This document shows positions 37,801 through 48,047 of a stretch of DNA of 64,000 bases, piece by piece. Location: assembly GCF_019399895.1 (NCBI RefSeq), contig NC_091887.1, positions 2,108,001-2,172,000 of the forward strand, read 5' to 3'. Under the pieces are notes generated by a model. It ran no database searches, had not been told where the DNA came from, and saw only the letters and a list, made by a program, of their open reading frames with translations. How positions within the stretch are numbered: position 1 is the stretch's first letter; each line of letters starts with the position of its first letter. A program made the translations under genes and the position numbers. This DNA comes from Cardiocondyla obscurior. Its lineage: Eukaryota > Arthropoda > Insecta > Hymenoptera > Formicidae.

Positions 37801-40570
37801 TACCGTTACGTTACGCTGCACGCACGTGCGTAAAACGCGCATAGACGCCGTTAAATCAACCGATTTATTCCTGTTGGTTTCAGCTGTGCGGGCGGATCGG
37901 ATGCGAGGCGGTAGAAACAAATTTGGACCCATGTACAAAAGGGACAGGGCGCGGAAGCTGCAGCTGATACGCCAGCGGCAATTGGCGATCCAGACGATAC
38001 GCGGTAGCCTCGGCGACCCGTCGAGCTACTCGGCCGCGGTCGCGCCCTTGATGCACATTAAGCAGGAGATCCAAATACCTCAGGTCTCGAGTTTGACCTC
38101 GTCGCCGGACTCGAGCCCGTCCCCCGCGACCGTGGCCGCGGGTTTGGTCACGACGCAAGCCGGCAGCAGCGGGGCCGGTCAGCACCAGCTGATCGCGCCG
38201 TCCAGCCAGCCCAACATCGGCACCAGCGGCGGTAGCGGCGGTGGCGGCGGTAACACCGGCATCGGCACCGGCGGCGGTAACAGCGGTAACGGCGGCAACG
38301 GCGGCAACCACCTGCACAATCTCAACCCGGGCCTGGACAGCAAGCTCTGGGCCGCGAACTCCACGACCCCCGGCACGAAGGTCTTCAACTTCGGCGAGCA
38401 GTCCGCGCAGCCACACGGCGGCGGGATGCCGAGCTACGCCCCGAACCCCTCCGTAGCCCTCAAGACACTCGGCCCGATGATAAGGGAGTTTATGTCGTCG
38501 ATCGACGACCGCGAGTGGCAGACGTCTCTCTTCGGACTGTTGCAAAGCCAAACGTATAATCAGTGTGAAGTGGACTTGTTCGAATTAATGTGCAAAGTGC
38601 TCGACCAGAATCTGTTTTCTCAGGTGGACTGGGCTAGGAACTCGACGTTCTTCAAAGATCTCAAGGTAAGCATCTCGGGCATCTAGGCCACCGCGGCGGT
38701 CTCTTGTAGAACAACGAGCAACTTTTATTTTAATTTTTCTTTTTTTTTTTCCCTTTCTTGTTAACTTTGTGTTGTTCAATCTTATCTTCTTCTTCTTCTT
38801 TTTTTTTTTTTTTTTTTTTGTTTAACATAATAGACGAACGTTGTTCGAATCACGATTTCGTCGAGAAGATCTCCGACGAGAAAAGTCCGTTCTTACCGAT
38901 AAATAACTCTCTGCCTGGCCTGCCTCGTTGCCATGAGCGGGGATGTGAGGTAACCGGCGGCATTGCACAATCACTGAATGATTTCAAGCATCGCCTCATA
39001 TCTAGGTCATAACAAGATACGTTTCTGGGTTATGGCGGTTGCCCCAAAGCGGGACCGCGTTAATTATAAATTGCATACTTTAACCGGTCGTTTTGTAATA
39101 ACTTTTTATTTTTGCTCCAACACGGTGGATTTGTTAACGACGATGCAAAGCAGACCGAGGCCATTTTGTTGAAACTTTGCGTCGACAATATGGTACACGT
39201 TGCCACCTAATCTTCACATCAGTCTTATTAAAATCGTATCGTGCATCTAGAGGCATTTTTAAAACGTTCTTTTTACTTCTGATATAAATATAAATCGTCG
39301 TAAATACCAATGCATTTTTTTTTGTAGTACTTTTTATTGCGAAAAGAGAAAGAAGAATTTTCTCAGCTCAACGAAATCGTCGTTTGAAGCATTTACGAAT
39401 TATCAATTATTGTTAACGCGGTTAAAGTTAATTGTAAATAATTTGGAAAGTTTCGTTTTAATTGTTTTATTTATTGCGTGGATTTTTAAATATATTTATT
39501 CCTAAAAATATTTTATTCTTGCGGTGCTATGTATAATTTTTTTTTTTTTAATGTTAATATTCGAAATTGTATACAATTCTCTTCCATATCTTATTTCTCT
39601 CTATATTCGTTCATTATATCTAACATTTGCACGGAAATGTTACTTGCCAGGTTGACGATCAAATGAAGTTGCTGCAACACTCTTGGTCGGATATGTTGGT
39701 GTTAGATCACCTTCATCACAGGTTACACAATAATCTACCCGACGAAACGACGCTTCACAATGGCCAAAAGTTTGATCTTCTCTGTCTCGGCCTACTTGGA
39801 GTTCCTTCCTTGGCCGAAACCTTCAGGGAGCTGTCCAAAACGCTACAGGAACTAAAATTCGACGTTCCAGAATATATATGCATGAAATTCCTAATGCTAC
39901 TGAATCACGGTAAGTAAAACTAAACGTTTGTCTCTTATATCGACGCGTAAGCGACGATTTTTGAGAGACAAATGGTGATTGAGTTGATAAGATCCACGGG
40001 GATCATACAATCTACATTTAATATAGCTTTGCAAAAACGTGACGCGAAGATCGCATCGCGGAGACCTTTTGCATCAACAATGTAAAATTTATCGCACGTC
40101 TCGTCATAACTTGGTTTTTTTTCTGTCCTTCGTTCCACTTTCCAATATAAATGCCGTTTCTCTATGTCTTGTAGTATTTGAGTCGAAACTCGTATCCTTT
40201 TACATAAATGCGTGTATTTAATTTGCTGCAGATGTCCGTGGATTGGTGAACAAAAAGCACGTACAGGAGGGTCACGAGCAGGTTCAACAAGCGCTTATGG
40301 AATACACGTTAAATAATCACCCATCTGTACTGGTATATTTTATTACGAAATATTATCTTTTTACACTTTACCTGAAATTATTTGAACTAGGTCTGTAATT
40401 TTCTTTATTTTCAATCTATGTAGGATAAATTTAACAAGCTGCTAGCAGTATTACCGGACATTCACGAGGTGGCAACTAAGGGAGAAGAACATCTTTATCA
40501 GAAACATTGTAATGGAGGCGCGCCAACGCAAACGCTTCTCATGGAGATGCTTCACGCCAAGAGAAAATGA
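16837..40570 (+). CDS. ftz-f1: nuclear receptor FTZ-F1 (NR5A family)
   Basis: Ligand-regulated-type transcription factor of the NR5A family. In insects FTZ-F1 is a competence factor in ecdysone-driven moulting and acts in the nucleus. Coding exons: 16837-18034, 37884-38665, 39651-39909, 40232-40332, 40424-40570; phases join and give 828 residues. Order: Gln-rich N-terminus, a degenerate finger (from C112), Gly/Asn-rich linkers, the true DNA-binding domain from C331 ([18 protein letters not shown], then FFKR and RCPYCRFQKC), the FTZ-F1 box (RGGRNKFGPMYKRDRARKLQ), a Gly-rich hinge, then the ligand-binding domain ending in AF-2 (LLMEMLHAKRK). The RGGRNKFGPMYKRDRA box separates FTZ-F1 from other receptors. 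A second ATG at 16846 (MLLEMEQ) has a purine at -3 and may be the real start. Exons upstream for other isoforms were not found. Confidence 0.95.
17041..17080 (+). repeat. CAG/CAA repeat encoding poly-Gln in ftz-f1
   Basis: Mostly CAG codons interrupted by CAA, giving a QSQSQQQ-type run of about eleven consecutive glutamines in the N-terminal region of FTZ-F1. Such tracts are common in the activation regions of insect nuclear receptors and are often length-polymorphic. Confidence 0.85.
17161..17310 (+). other. degenerate extra zinc-finger segment inside ftz-f1 exon 1
   Basis: In frame with FTZ-F1, residues about 109-158. It reads CPVCGHKNMSGYQCGIQGLL, then TCENCKNFFKRNGSPCSNKK and VYTC. The true domain at residues 331-367 reads [20 protein letters not shown], then CKGFFKRTVQNKKVYTC. 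The four ligand-type cysteines (C112, C115, C133, C136) are present, but the inner loop is 17 residues instead of 13 and the stretch after FFKR is three residues longer. No second finger follows; a Gly-rich linker does. Frame and coding-like composition are intact. Confidence 0.85.
17317..17640 (+). repeat. GGN/AAC low-complexity coding repeats (poly-Gly/Asn linkers)
   Basis: Two tracts of GGC/GGT codons with interspersed AAC separate the degenerate finger, the short NKKVYTC fragment (residues 194-200) and the true DNA-binding domain of FTZ-F1. The frame is open throughout. Opposite-strand frames here are Ala- or Arg-rich shadows. Confidence 0.8.
19904..20125. mobile_element. MITE-like element with 23-bp terminal inverted repeats (copy 1)
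   Basis: The left end starts GTACGCCGAAGGGCAGATAT and the right end is its exact reverse complement; the match is 23 bases. The interior has no coding capacity. A diverged second copy lies at 61854-62092 and shares interior segments such as GTACCGCGCCGGCCGGATTG followed by GATGACCGATTT. Size, terminal repeats and two dispersed copies fit a non-autonomous DNA transposon. Target duplications are not clear. Confidence 0.75.
33028..33058. repeat. CGCT tetranucleotide microsatellite
   Basis: About six tandem units of GCTC/CGCT in a GC-rich patch inside the long ftz-f1 intron. Confidence 0.8.
34770..35310. repeat. diverged duplicated block (copies near 34783-34955 and 35169-35302)
   Basis: The copies share, in order, GTTGCT(T/C)CGC, an anchor TCCTCCTCTCAG followed by (G)ATG, then GTCCTTCCGCGCA, and lastly CGACACTCCC(G/A)G. 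The left copy carries an AT-rich insertion before the last block. Read on the minus strand, each copy ends in a donor-like site (TTTTAA|GTAAGA and CCCAGG|GTAATT). No conserved frame is shared by the two, so I cannot call them exons. Confidence 0.55.
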
Positions 40571-41571
40571 GACGATCAGTTTTACTTGGTAATCTTTGCC
40601 ATCGAATAAGAAAAAAAAGTCCGTTATATTACAAATATATATATACATATATACAATATATATACACATATATCGATATATGTAATACAATATATATATA
40701 TGTATATATATACACAGAGACATATATATGTATATATTGAAAGTCTTGTTAATGCCCCTAATCGTGAGACAGAGTGGACCTCAAAGTACCTATTAAGAGC
40801 TAAAACGTTGCTAAGGTATCGGACCAAGTAATGGGGCCCTGGTTCATAAAATACCTAGGCATACAAATCAAGTATAGACGTACATACTTTACACACGCGC
40901 GCAATCGCGCGCGCATACACACAGTATATGTATTATAAAGTGTATCTAAATATATATAAACACAATGATATATTTTCTATATTTGATGTTGAAGTTTTAG
41001 AGATGTATCCGTGAAGAATTACCCTTGTTATGGGTATAAGCGCAGGGAAACAGTAAGCAAGATGCCTTGAAAACAGTACAAAGGGTGGTTAACAAAAAAA
41101 AAAAAAAAATATTGGTCAAAGGGCAGGCAACTTTTGTCTAAATAAGTAAAGCTATTTTTCTAATACTTAGAAGCGAATTTATTTTTAAGCATACCACACT
41201 GAAGCCTTGCTCTCACTCAAACGAAATATATCGTATACCGCTAAAAGAGAATTAAATTCTCTCTCCAGATCAATCGTGCTTCTGCAAGGGATTCAATGGG
41301 CATACTTGAATGACAATGAACTTGCATGTGATATAACATATGTGTTTGTCGCACGGCCACCTGGGCATCCTTAGGATTTCCTATTTAAAAAAAAGAAGAA
41401 AAAAATGAATCTGCATTTTTGTCACACTTGCACACAGCGGGGCTACTATATTGTAAATACTAGTTAACACATTCCAGTTATGTTGTAAAGTACATGTTAA
41501 ATATTGTAATTACAATATTTTGTGTATAGTTGAATAATGAAATGAAATAAATATATTTCTGTTGCTTACTT
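40571..41571 (+). other. ftz-f1 3' untranslated region
   Basis: This follows the stop codon at 40568-40570. It contains a long TA/CA-rich stretch and the first well-placed poly(A) signal, AATAAA at 41546-41551. Further AATAAA motifs near 41709, 43191, 43974 and 43987 mean the transcript could extend further. No coding frame is present. Confidence 0.55.
40634..40738. repeat. TA-rich microsatellite
   Basis: Runs of TATATA interrupted by CA and GA dinucleotides, about 65 bases after the ftz-f1 stop codon. Confidence 0.85.
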
Positions 41572-44500
41572 GAGGAAAATCATTAGCTACTTAATGTCTT
41601 CACTAATTTTAGGATCTTATTCATGTATTTTTCTTTATTACTTCTCAAATAGGTGGCGGCAAGGAATAACTACAAATTGCGATATTTTACCATTGTATGT
41701 TGTATCGTAATAAAGATTCTGTTTAAGAAATAAAAGAATCATTGGAGCAAGGTTTATGTGGTCCTATATTGTCTAGCGATTAATTCTAAATGCATAAGAT
41801 AATATTAATCGTATTGCAATTGTTAAATAGAAGAAAATATTTAGTAAATGTTAAGATAGCGATCGAAAGTAGTAATTTTTCACTAAATAGATTATTATTA
41901 TTAATTACTACTATTATTATTGTTTAGCCAATAGTCAAAAATTCTTCAGTGCTGTGAAGGTTGTCTTTTCGACGCCTGTGGTATTTGAAGCCATTGGAAG
42001 TTACATATTGTGTCAGATATAAAGTTTAACCGTGACAACAACGACAAAAATCTTTCCTTGCACCGGTAGATTAGTAATATTATTCGTTGCGATTCCTCTT
42101 GTTTTTATTCACGTATCAAACACGTACCTGCTGCAAAAAAAGGCTATTTTACTACTTTCACTTTTTCCACCGATCTTTAAATACATTTAACTAGATGTAA
42201 AGTGCTTGTCCGCAAGTGCGAAACTTGATGTCTCATGTTAGATTAAGACGCGAGTGTTAAATCAAATCAAGAGGAACAACAACGAGCATTATTACCGATA
42301 AAATCAAATATTTTCTCGACGGCAATGCATGTACTTATCGCGCAAATAAAGATTTGTGTCTATTGTCAGGTTAAACTTTATACACCGATATAGAATATGC
42401 TAATGTTCCCAAAATTTTCAAATCGTCCAGTTTTCTATGTTAAACACAAAAATTGAAAACAGCCTAGGCTTACCATTGTTCTTATCTGCATTAACGCTTC
42501 TTCGAAAGGAAAGAAAAAGATTATTTTTATTTAATTCACGACACGAATGATGACTACCTCTTCATATCTGTATTAAGTTTTTATATTTTTACATTTTTAG
42601 TAACCACATACCTCAGAATAGACGCCCAGATAGCAATTTGAATGGAACGAATGAATGTAATATGCATAAACAGATATTTTTAATTCGTGTAGTGTGTATA
42701 ATTACACGTTAAGAAGCTACGATGTAATACAACTTATTACAAATATCCCCCATTGTATGTCCACACGTTATTAGTTCTTAGTTAATTATTATTATTATTG
42801 TATTTTCTGCAAATTAGTTCATAATTCTGTCGTTTATCATGTATTAGTTACTGCTGTCTCACAATTGAATATCGCTTTAAATCATGCATTGCTGTTTGGG
42901 TAAGACAAGTTCACCCTACCGTTTATTTATTGTATCGTTTTCTTTCATTTCTAAGACCTACTGGACGTGTCGGTCTGATAATTTTGGAACAAACCGTATT
43001 AATTGCAAGCACCGTCATATGTTAATGAGAAAAAAAGAAAGCTCTCTTGAAGAAAAAGAAACAAGACAGCTCGAAATCAATTATCTTTTGTACATATTTT
43101 GCGTTATGGAATAAGGGATATAAAGCGTGATATATTAATTATTCTTAATTTCAGAAAAAAAAAACGAAAAAAAAAAAACAAAAAACGTTTTATAATAAAT
43201 GTTGCAGAACTTCGGAGGGAGTATTTAACGGCAATAATAGTTTTACAAGAAACGTGCCATTTTTTCTGTAAATAATTCTGTAAATAATTTTTGCCGAAAA
43301 AAAAAAATTTCTATTTTTTTTCTTTGTAATAAAATATTAGTTTTTCTATAAATTTATATCAGGACTAAGATCAAGAGAAAAATAGTATGATCCTTTTAAC
43401 ATTAGTGTAAGTTTGCGCCAGTTATAGGTATCTAAAGGATCTACAACTGTGTAATAACATAAACGTGTATGCTTATGAAGAATACACGTATAAAAGTAAC
43501 AGAACAACAGACAGCATACATAATACAGAAGCATTTACTAACACGTTTCTATTAATACAAAATTCGATATTAAGATTCGATACGCGCACTTGAAAACTTA
43601 CTTGAATATTTAAAAAGTGTCGTACTGTTAAAAAAAATGGTCATTGTTATATTGCAAAAATTGCATAAAGTATTATAAACGCTATATATTCACTTCAAAT
43701 TTCTGCAACTTTTATTATTTTAAATATTTCCTTTTAAGAGTGGAACTTTCCTAAGATATTAATATGTCACACTTTAAATGTTTTATTCCGATATATATAT
43801 GTATCGGTCCCGATTGTAACTTGATCTGTTACAAAACGTTTTATTAATCATATTTGTAATTAGTAAATACAATAATTACAGCGTTGTGTATATTTTTTTA
43901 TGTTAAATATGTACAGTTACCAATTATGATTGGCAAATAATCTAGTTTAATATCTACGTGATTTTTTGATCCAATAAATCGTTGGAATAAAGTTTAAACG
44001 GAAATAAATAAAATAAATAAAAAAAAACTATTATGCGTTGTTAACACTGCCATTAGCAGTTGGCAATTGTAAATTATGTAGAAAAAAATTAATTGACTGT
44101 AAATATATCTTTATTATTAACAGATAATTGTTCCTTTTTAAAGAGCTAACAGTACTATTTTTTATATATTATATTAATTAAAACCCATGGTGATATTACT
44201 TCCCTCATTTTGGAATTTTAGGATTGCTACCAGATTATGAAATATTCGACGGAGAATTGAATAATATAGGATTATTTAATACATTATTTTGAGTCTTATA
44301 AAATTTTAAGATCTTTGTGCGCTCCAGAAAAAAAAAGATAAAAAAAGGGAAGAGTAGTATCATAATTCGTAACTCTCGAATGTTGTTATTCATGTATCAA
44401 ACAACATATATATATATTATATATATATACTTAATTATATATATCTCACAATATTTTTTTGCTTTGTATAAATACAAAATGAAAAGCGTTGCACAAGCTA

Positions 44501-44840
44501 ATAAAAAAATATTGCAACTATCGCAATCGATATAAATTTGTGACTTGTGCTAAAACATATTTTTATGCTAAAATCTCTGTATCAAATTATATTCTGTACA
44601 TTCTTGTAATGTATTAACAATATAACTTGTTTTAACTTTGCATAATTTTTGACATCTTCTTAAAATGGATTAATCAAAGTTATATATGACGTATTAGAGA
44701 ACATTAAACGCTTGCTTAATGGGCTAATTTTTCTATAATATTATTCGATTTTTAAACTAACATTTCTTTCATCAATTTTGCTCACAACGCTAATTAAAAT
44801 AATACGTACAACTCTAATTGTAATCAAGATACAAATACAT
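41572..44840. other. AT-rich intergenic region or extended ftz-f1 3' UTR
   Basis: No gene is visible between the convergent 3' ends of ftz-f1 and GCSH. The DNA is AT-rich, with several AATAAA motifs on the plus strand (43974 and 43987 are followed by an A-rich stretch) and TA repeats near 44407-44446. Short open frames are not protein-like. Confidence 0.5.
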
Positions 44841-44846
44841 TTTATT
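44841..44846 (-). terminator. poly(A) signal candidate for GCSH
   Basis: TTTATT on the plus strand, that is AATAAA on the minus strand, about 300 bases after the GCSH stop codon. The choice among AT-rich motifs is uncertain. Confidence 0.35.
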
Positions 44847-45144
44847 TTCGATAACATATTATAGTATATTTACAGTAAATGTATCATATTTTGAATCTCA
44901 CAAATTATTGACGTAAAAATAATAAAACAAGAATACATTGTTATACAACTTTCTATAGTCTACATCAAATTACGAGTTCTAAATTTAAATAACTGATGTC
45001 TGATTAAAATATTATACAAATAATTACATTGAAGATATCTTGCAAGCGCATTTCTGAGATTAGTAAAATTCCAAATAGAAAACACAGTATTTAATGTTAC
45101 AATTGATTTGAGTTTTACGGAGAAATCTTTTCTAACGCATAAAT

Positions 45145-46209
45145 TTAAGACGCGTTCGATTTCAGGAAGGTGTTGTAAGCCTCCTCGTTCATCAGGTCCT
45201 TGAGCTCGGCTGGATCGCTTAATTCTACTTTGAACAACCAGCCGTCTTTGTAACAAGATGTATTAATTAATCCAGGTTTGCTTTCAACCGCCTCGTTCTT
45301 CTCCGTGACTTTTCCACTGACCGGGCTTATCAGTTCTGAAGCCGCCTTTACTGATTCCAAGGCACCGCACTCCTCTGCAAAAATTATAATTACGTACAAA
45401 CTGTAAAAGTGATAAAAAAAAATGCCAGAAGCCTCTTACAAGTTAAAGATATTTTCTTGTTTTTAGAATGTTTTATATCAACTACCATCTTTTTTAATCG
45501 TGGTTCCTACGTCGGGAAGCTGGGCATACACCACGTCCCCGAGTGCATCCTGAGCGTAATCCGATATCCCAACTGTGCCGATTTTTTCATCCACCGTTAC
45601 CCACTCGTGTTTATCAGTGTACCATCGTTCTGAAAAAAAATCATACACTTCATTGCGCGATCGCAGCAGCAGTTTACTTAAACAAAAGTGCAACGTAATT
45701 AAATTTTATTCACACCATCGAAAGTGACTTATTTATTTCATTTACGATATACGAATTTAAAATTAAAAAACACAGTCGCGAAACGTAGATCGCGGTCTTC
45801 GGTCGTCGAAATAATTTTAATTAAAGTCCGATTGATAAATTCACAAAAAAAAAACTACTTTCCACGATTGTTCTACGTAACGCTAATTAACGTGGATTCG
45901 AGCTCGCGATAAAATGTACGAACACGAGACAATGATGATTCGCTTGTAATATAACACCGAGTCTCTTTTTACCTAGCCTGACAGTTTCGCGTTAGTCGGA
46001 CACGCGTTTGGCGCCTGGCGAGAGGTCGAGCCGACGATGCCGAGCCAGCCAGCTGATTTTCATGCGTACTCACCGGCCATCAAGCATCGTGTCGTGGTTA
46101 TGGACCGCGCGAGAGTGAAAGACCTCGTCTTCGTCGCCGCGGTGAGGAAGTCGCCGTACAGGACAAACGTTTTCGCTCGCCTGCCGACCTCAGCGATCAA
46201 TCGTACCAT
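45145..46209 (-). CDS. GCSH: glycine cleavage system H protein, mitochondrial
   Basis: Lipoyl carrier protein of the mitochondrial glycine cleavage system, which shuttles the aminomethyl group from the P protein to the T and L proteins. Coding exons: 46209-46074, 45629-45486, 45374-45145; these join to 169 residues. Residues 1 to about 46 are a basic, Ser/Thr-rich presequence (MVRLIAEVGRRAKTFVLYGD...). The mature part opens ERWYTDKHEWV. The lipoylation motif is ECGALESVKAASE with the acceptor lysine K103, and the C-terminus carries GWLFKVEL. The length matches the animal family. An in-frame ATG at 46263 would lengthen the presequence by 18 acidic and polar residues, so I prefer 46209. The open frame reaching a Met at 45693 runs through a clear CAG acceptor and is not the start. 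Confidence 0.95.
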
Positions 46210-46399
46210 GTTTTTCTCTTCTATCGACGATCGTCCCTTGCGAGAGATATCTGCCGCGTTCAACCCCGTTCACGACCACTCTAACCTCTCTTCTTGTTTT
46301 TAGGAACTCCACGGTGTGCTCCAACGCGCGCGGTGCCTGCGAGGACAGCCTGTAAGAGCGAAAACAAAGCCGAATAAATGAAACAAGAAGGCGAGAACG

Positions 46400-46511
46400 A
46401 TGGCCCGGCACGTTCCTACGTTTTTTCTGCGTTATCGTTCGCTCTCTTATCTCTCTGGAATAAATTTAAACGAAACCCAACGAGTTCTGAAGTCTCACCA
46501 CCAGGAATACT
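46400..46511 (+). CDS. unassigned first coding exon with mitochondrial-type presequence (partial)
   Basis: An ATG at 46400 opens 37 codons (MARHVPTFFLRYRSLSYLSG...LKSHHQEY) and stops at a strong donor, ATACT|GTAAGTATT, after one base of the next codon. The N-terminus is basic with no early acidic residues and alternates Arg with hydrophobic residues, as in a mitochondrial targeting peptide. It starts 190 bases from the GCSH start on the opposite strand, so the two would share a promoter. I could not find a phase-compatible second exon before PRMT5, and I do not recognise the protein. It could be a 5' exon of a gene with distant exons, or a chance frame. Confidence 0.4.
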
Positions 46512-48047
46512 GTAAGTATTCTTCTTTTTTTTTTTTTCTTTCTTTCTTTTTTTTCTAATCTTCGCCGTCCACGGCCCGAAACGTTAACTTCGGTTACGCG
46601 AGTGTAGAATAAATCTCGCGTACAATTGCAAGATAAATAGCGAGTGACCTCCGGTCTTTGGGCAATCGAGTTAGTTTTATATTTCTCCTATCAACCAGCA
46701 TCGTCAGAGGTTTATTTAATAACAGTCATACGCTAATGTATTTAGTACAAATTTTGTTTGTGCAAGTTTAACGTGTTTAAAAATTATATATTTAACCTGC
46801 TTCGAAACTGGATGTAAAGACGAATTTAAGAATTATTTATGTATAATCTTTTTAACTTACAACGGAGGGGAAAAAGAAGAACTATATTTTAGAGTTTCTA
46901 TAAAATTATTTTATTACGTAAAAAACATTTATCTGATTGGAAATAAATATATAGAATTATTGAGATCGACGTTTCTCTCAAATCACGTGAGTTTAAAGAG
47001 AGCACATATGTGTGAGAGCGCTTTATGAATATCTTGAAATATGTTATCAAAATTTTGCCATATCAGTAACCTCAATGAATATCGATAACCTTCGACATCA
47101 GCGTCTTATTAGGATTTACACACATTTACAGTTCCAATAGCAAAAAAAAATTAATGAAGAAAATATTCGTGTATATCTTGTATATGTACGGAGAACCTCC
47201 ACGATTAGAGATCGAAGTAGTAATGGAAGTCGGTCGAATTAATTTCCTTTACTTTGAATTTCTCGGCGGCTTGGACGACCGCGTGATTAAATTACCGCTT
47301 TCGTTCGTTTGCAATTGTTTATTCGATTATTAAAATACATTTCAATAACAAGAAAATATTAAGCTCATTAAACAAGCCAAGCGAGAGAACTAATCATTGT
47401 CGATTTTAAAAGGCAACAATTAGCAGCTAATTTACGCGTAACATCGATTTTTTAAGATAGGATATATGCATTCACAGTACAAGTGAAATAAACGACAAAT
47501 ATCGGTGTAACAGCTTTAAAAAATGAAATATAATTAATGACCGAATATACACTTAAATTTAAAGAAGCGAGAGGTGTTGAAGCACAATGTAAGATAACAT
47601 ACATCTGCAGTTTGTTGCCAAAACCTTATTAAATGTAAAACAACTTTCTGTAAGAAAGAATAGTAAATAACGCGCGTGAAGCTCGTACTTTGCAGTGTGT
47701 AGCAAACGTAAAAATATCATTAAAAATATTTTTAATATCATAATTTATCGCGCTCTTTAATTTATAATTTTACTAAATGTAAATATATTCTCAATGTAAG
47801 CTCCATAATTATGCCAATAAAAATCTTAATTCTACATCATTATTAAATTACGTCGAACCCTAATTTTCTTTATATTAATGTAAGTTTTCTAAATTTACAA
47901 GTTTCAAAAAAATGTTATGTAAAATAGATAATCCTTAAAAAATTTTGTTATACTATTTAATAATTGATAACCTAATTATGACATTCATATACATTATCGG
48001 ATAAGTCTTAAACTAATAGGAATAATAAAAATCACAGAATTTTGACA
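46512..48047. other. intergenic or intronic stretch between the 46.4-kb exon and PRMT5
   Basis: Mostly AT-rich without a recognisable gene. A 59-codon plus-strand frame at 47154-47333 (with YGEPPRLEIEVVMEVG and FLGGLDDRVIKLPLS) reads more like protein than its surroundings. The PRMT5 3' UTR occupies the right end, with an ATTAAA-type signal on the minus strand near 47955. Confidence 0.4.

Larger units (their letters stand above)
18035..37883 (+). other. 19.8-kb intron of ftz-f1
   Basis: The donor is GAAG|GTGAGT at 18034/18035 and the acceptor TTTCAG|CTGTG at 37883/37884. It splits the gene between the second zinc finger and the FTZ-F1 box, a position known from NR5 genes. I found no convincing nested gene. 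It contains a TIR element (19904-20125), a diverged duplicated block (34770-35310), many poly(A)/(T) runs, GA runs (for example 21114-21134) and GC-rich patches (about 32350-33430 and 35180-36990) that could hold alternative promoters. In Drosophila the alpha and beta forms use different promoters, so such a role is plausible but unproven here. Confidence 0.75.

Noticed and set aside
37880..38551. 223-codon minus-strand frame
   Set aside because: Antisense shadow of the hinge and ligand-binding exon of ftz-f1.
45478..45693. Met at 45693 as the GCSH start
   Set aside because: The frame crosses a clear polypyrimidine-CAG acceptor at 45630, and exon 1 with a better presequence joins in phase.
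46190..46411. 73-codon minus-strand frame overlapping the GCSH 5' end
   Set aside because: Out of frame with the GCSH presequence and overlapping its leader; no family recognised.
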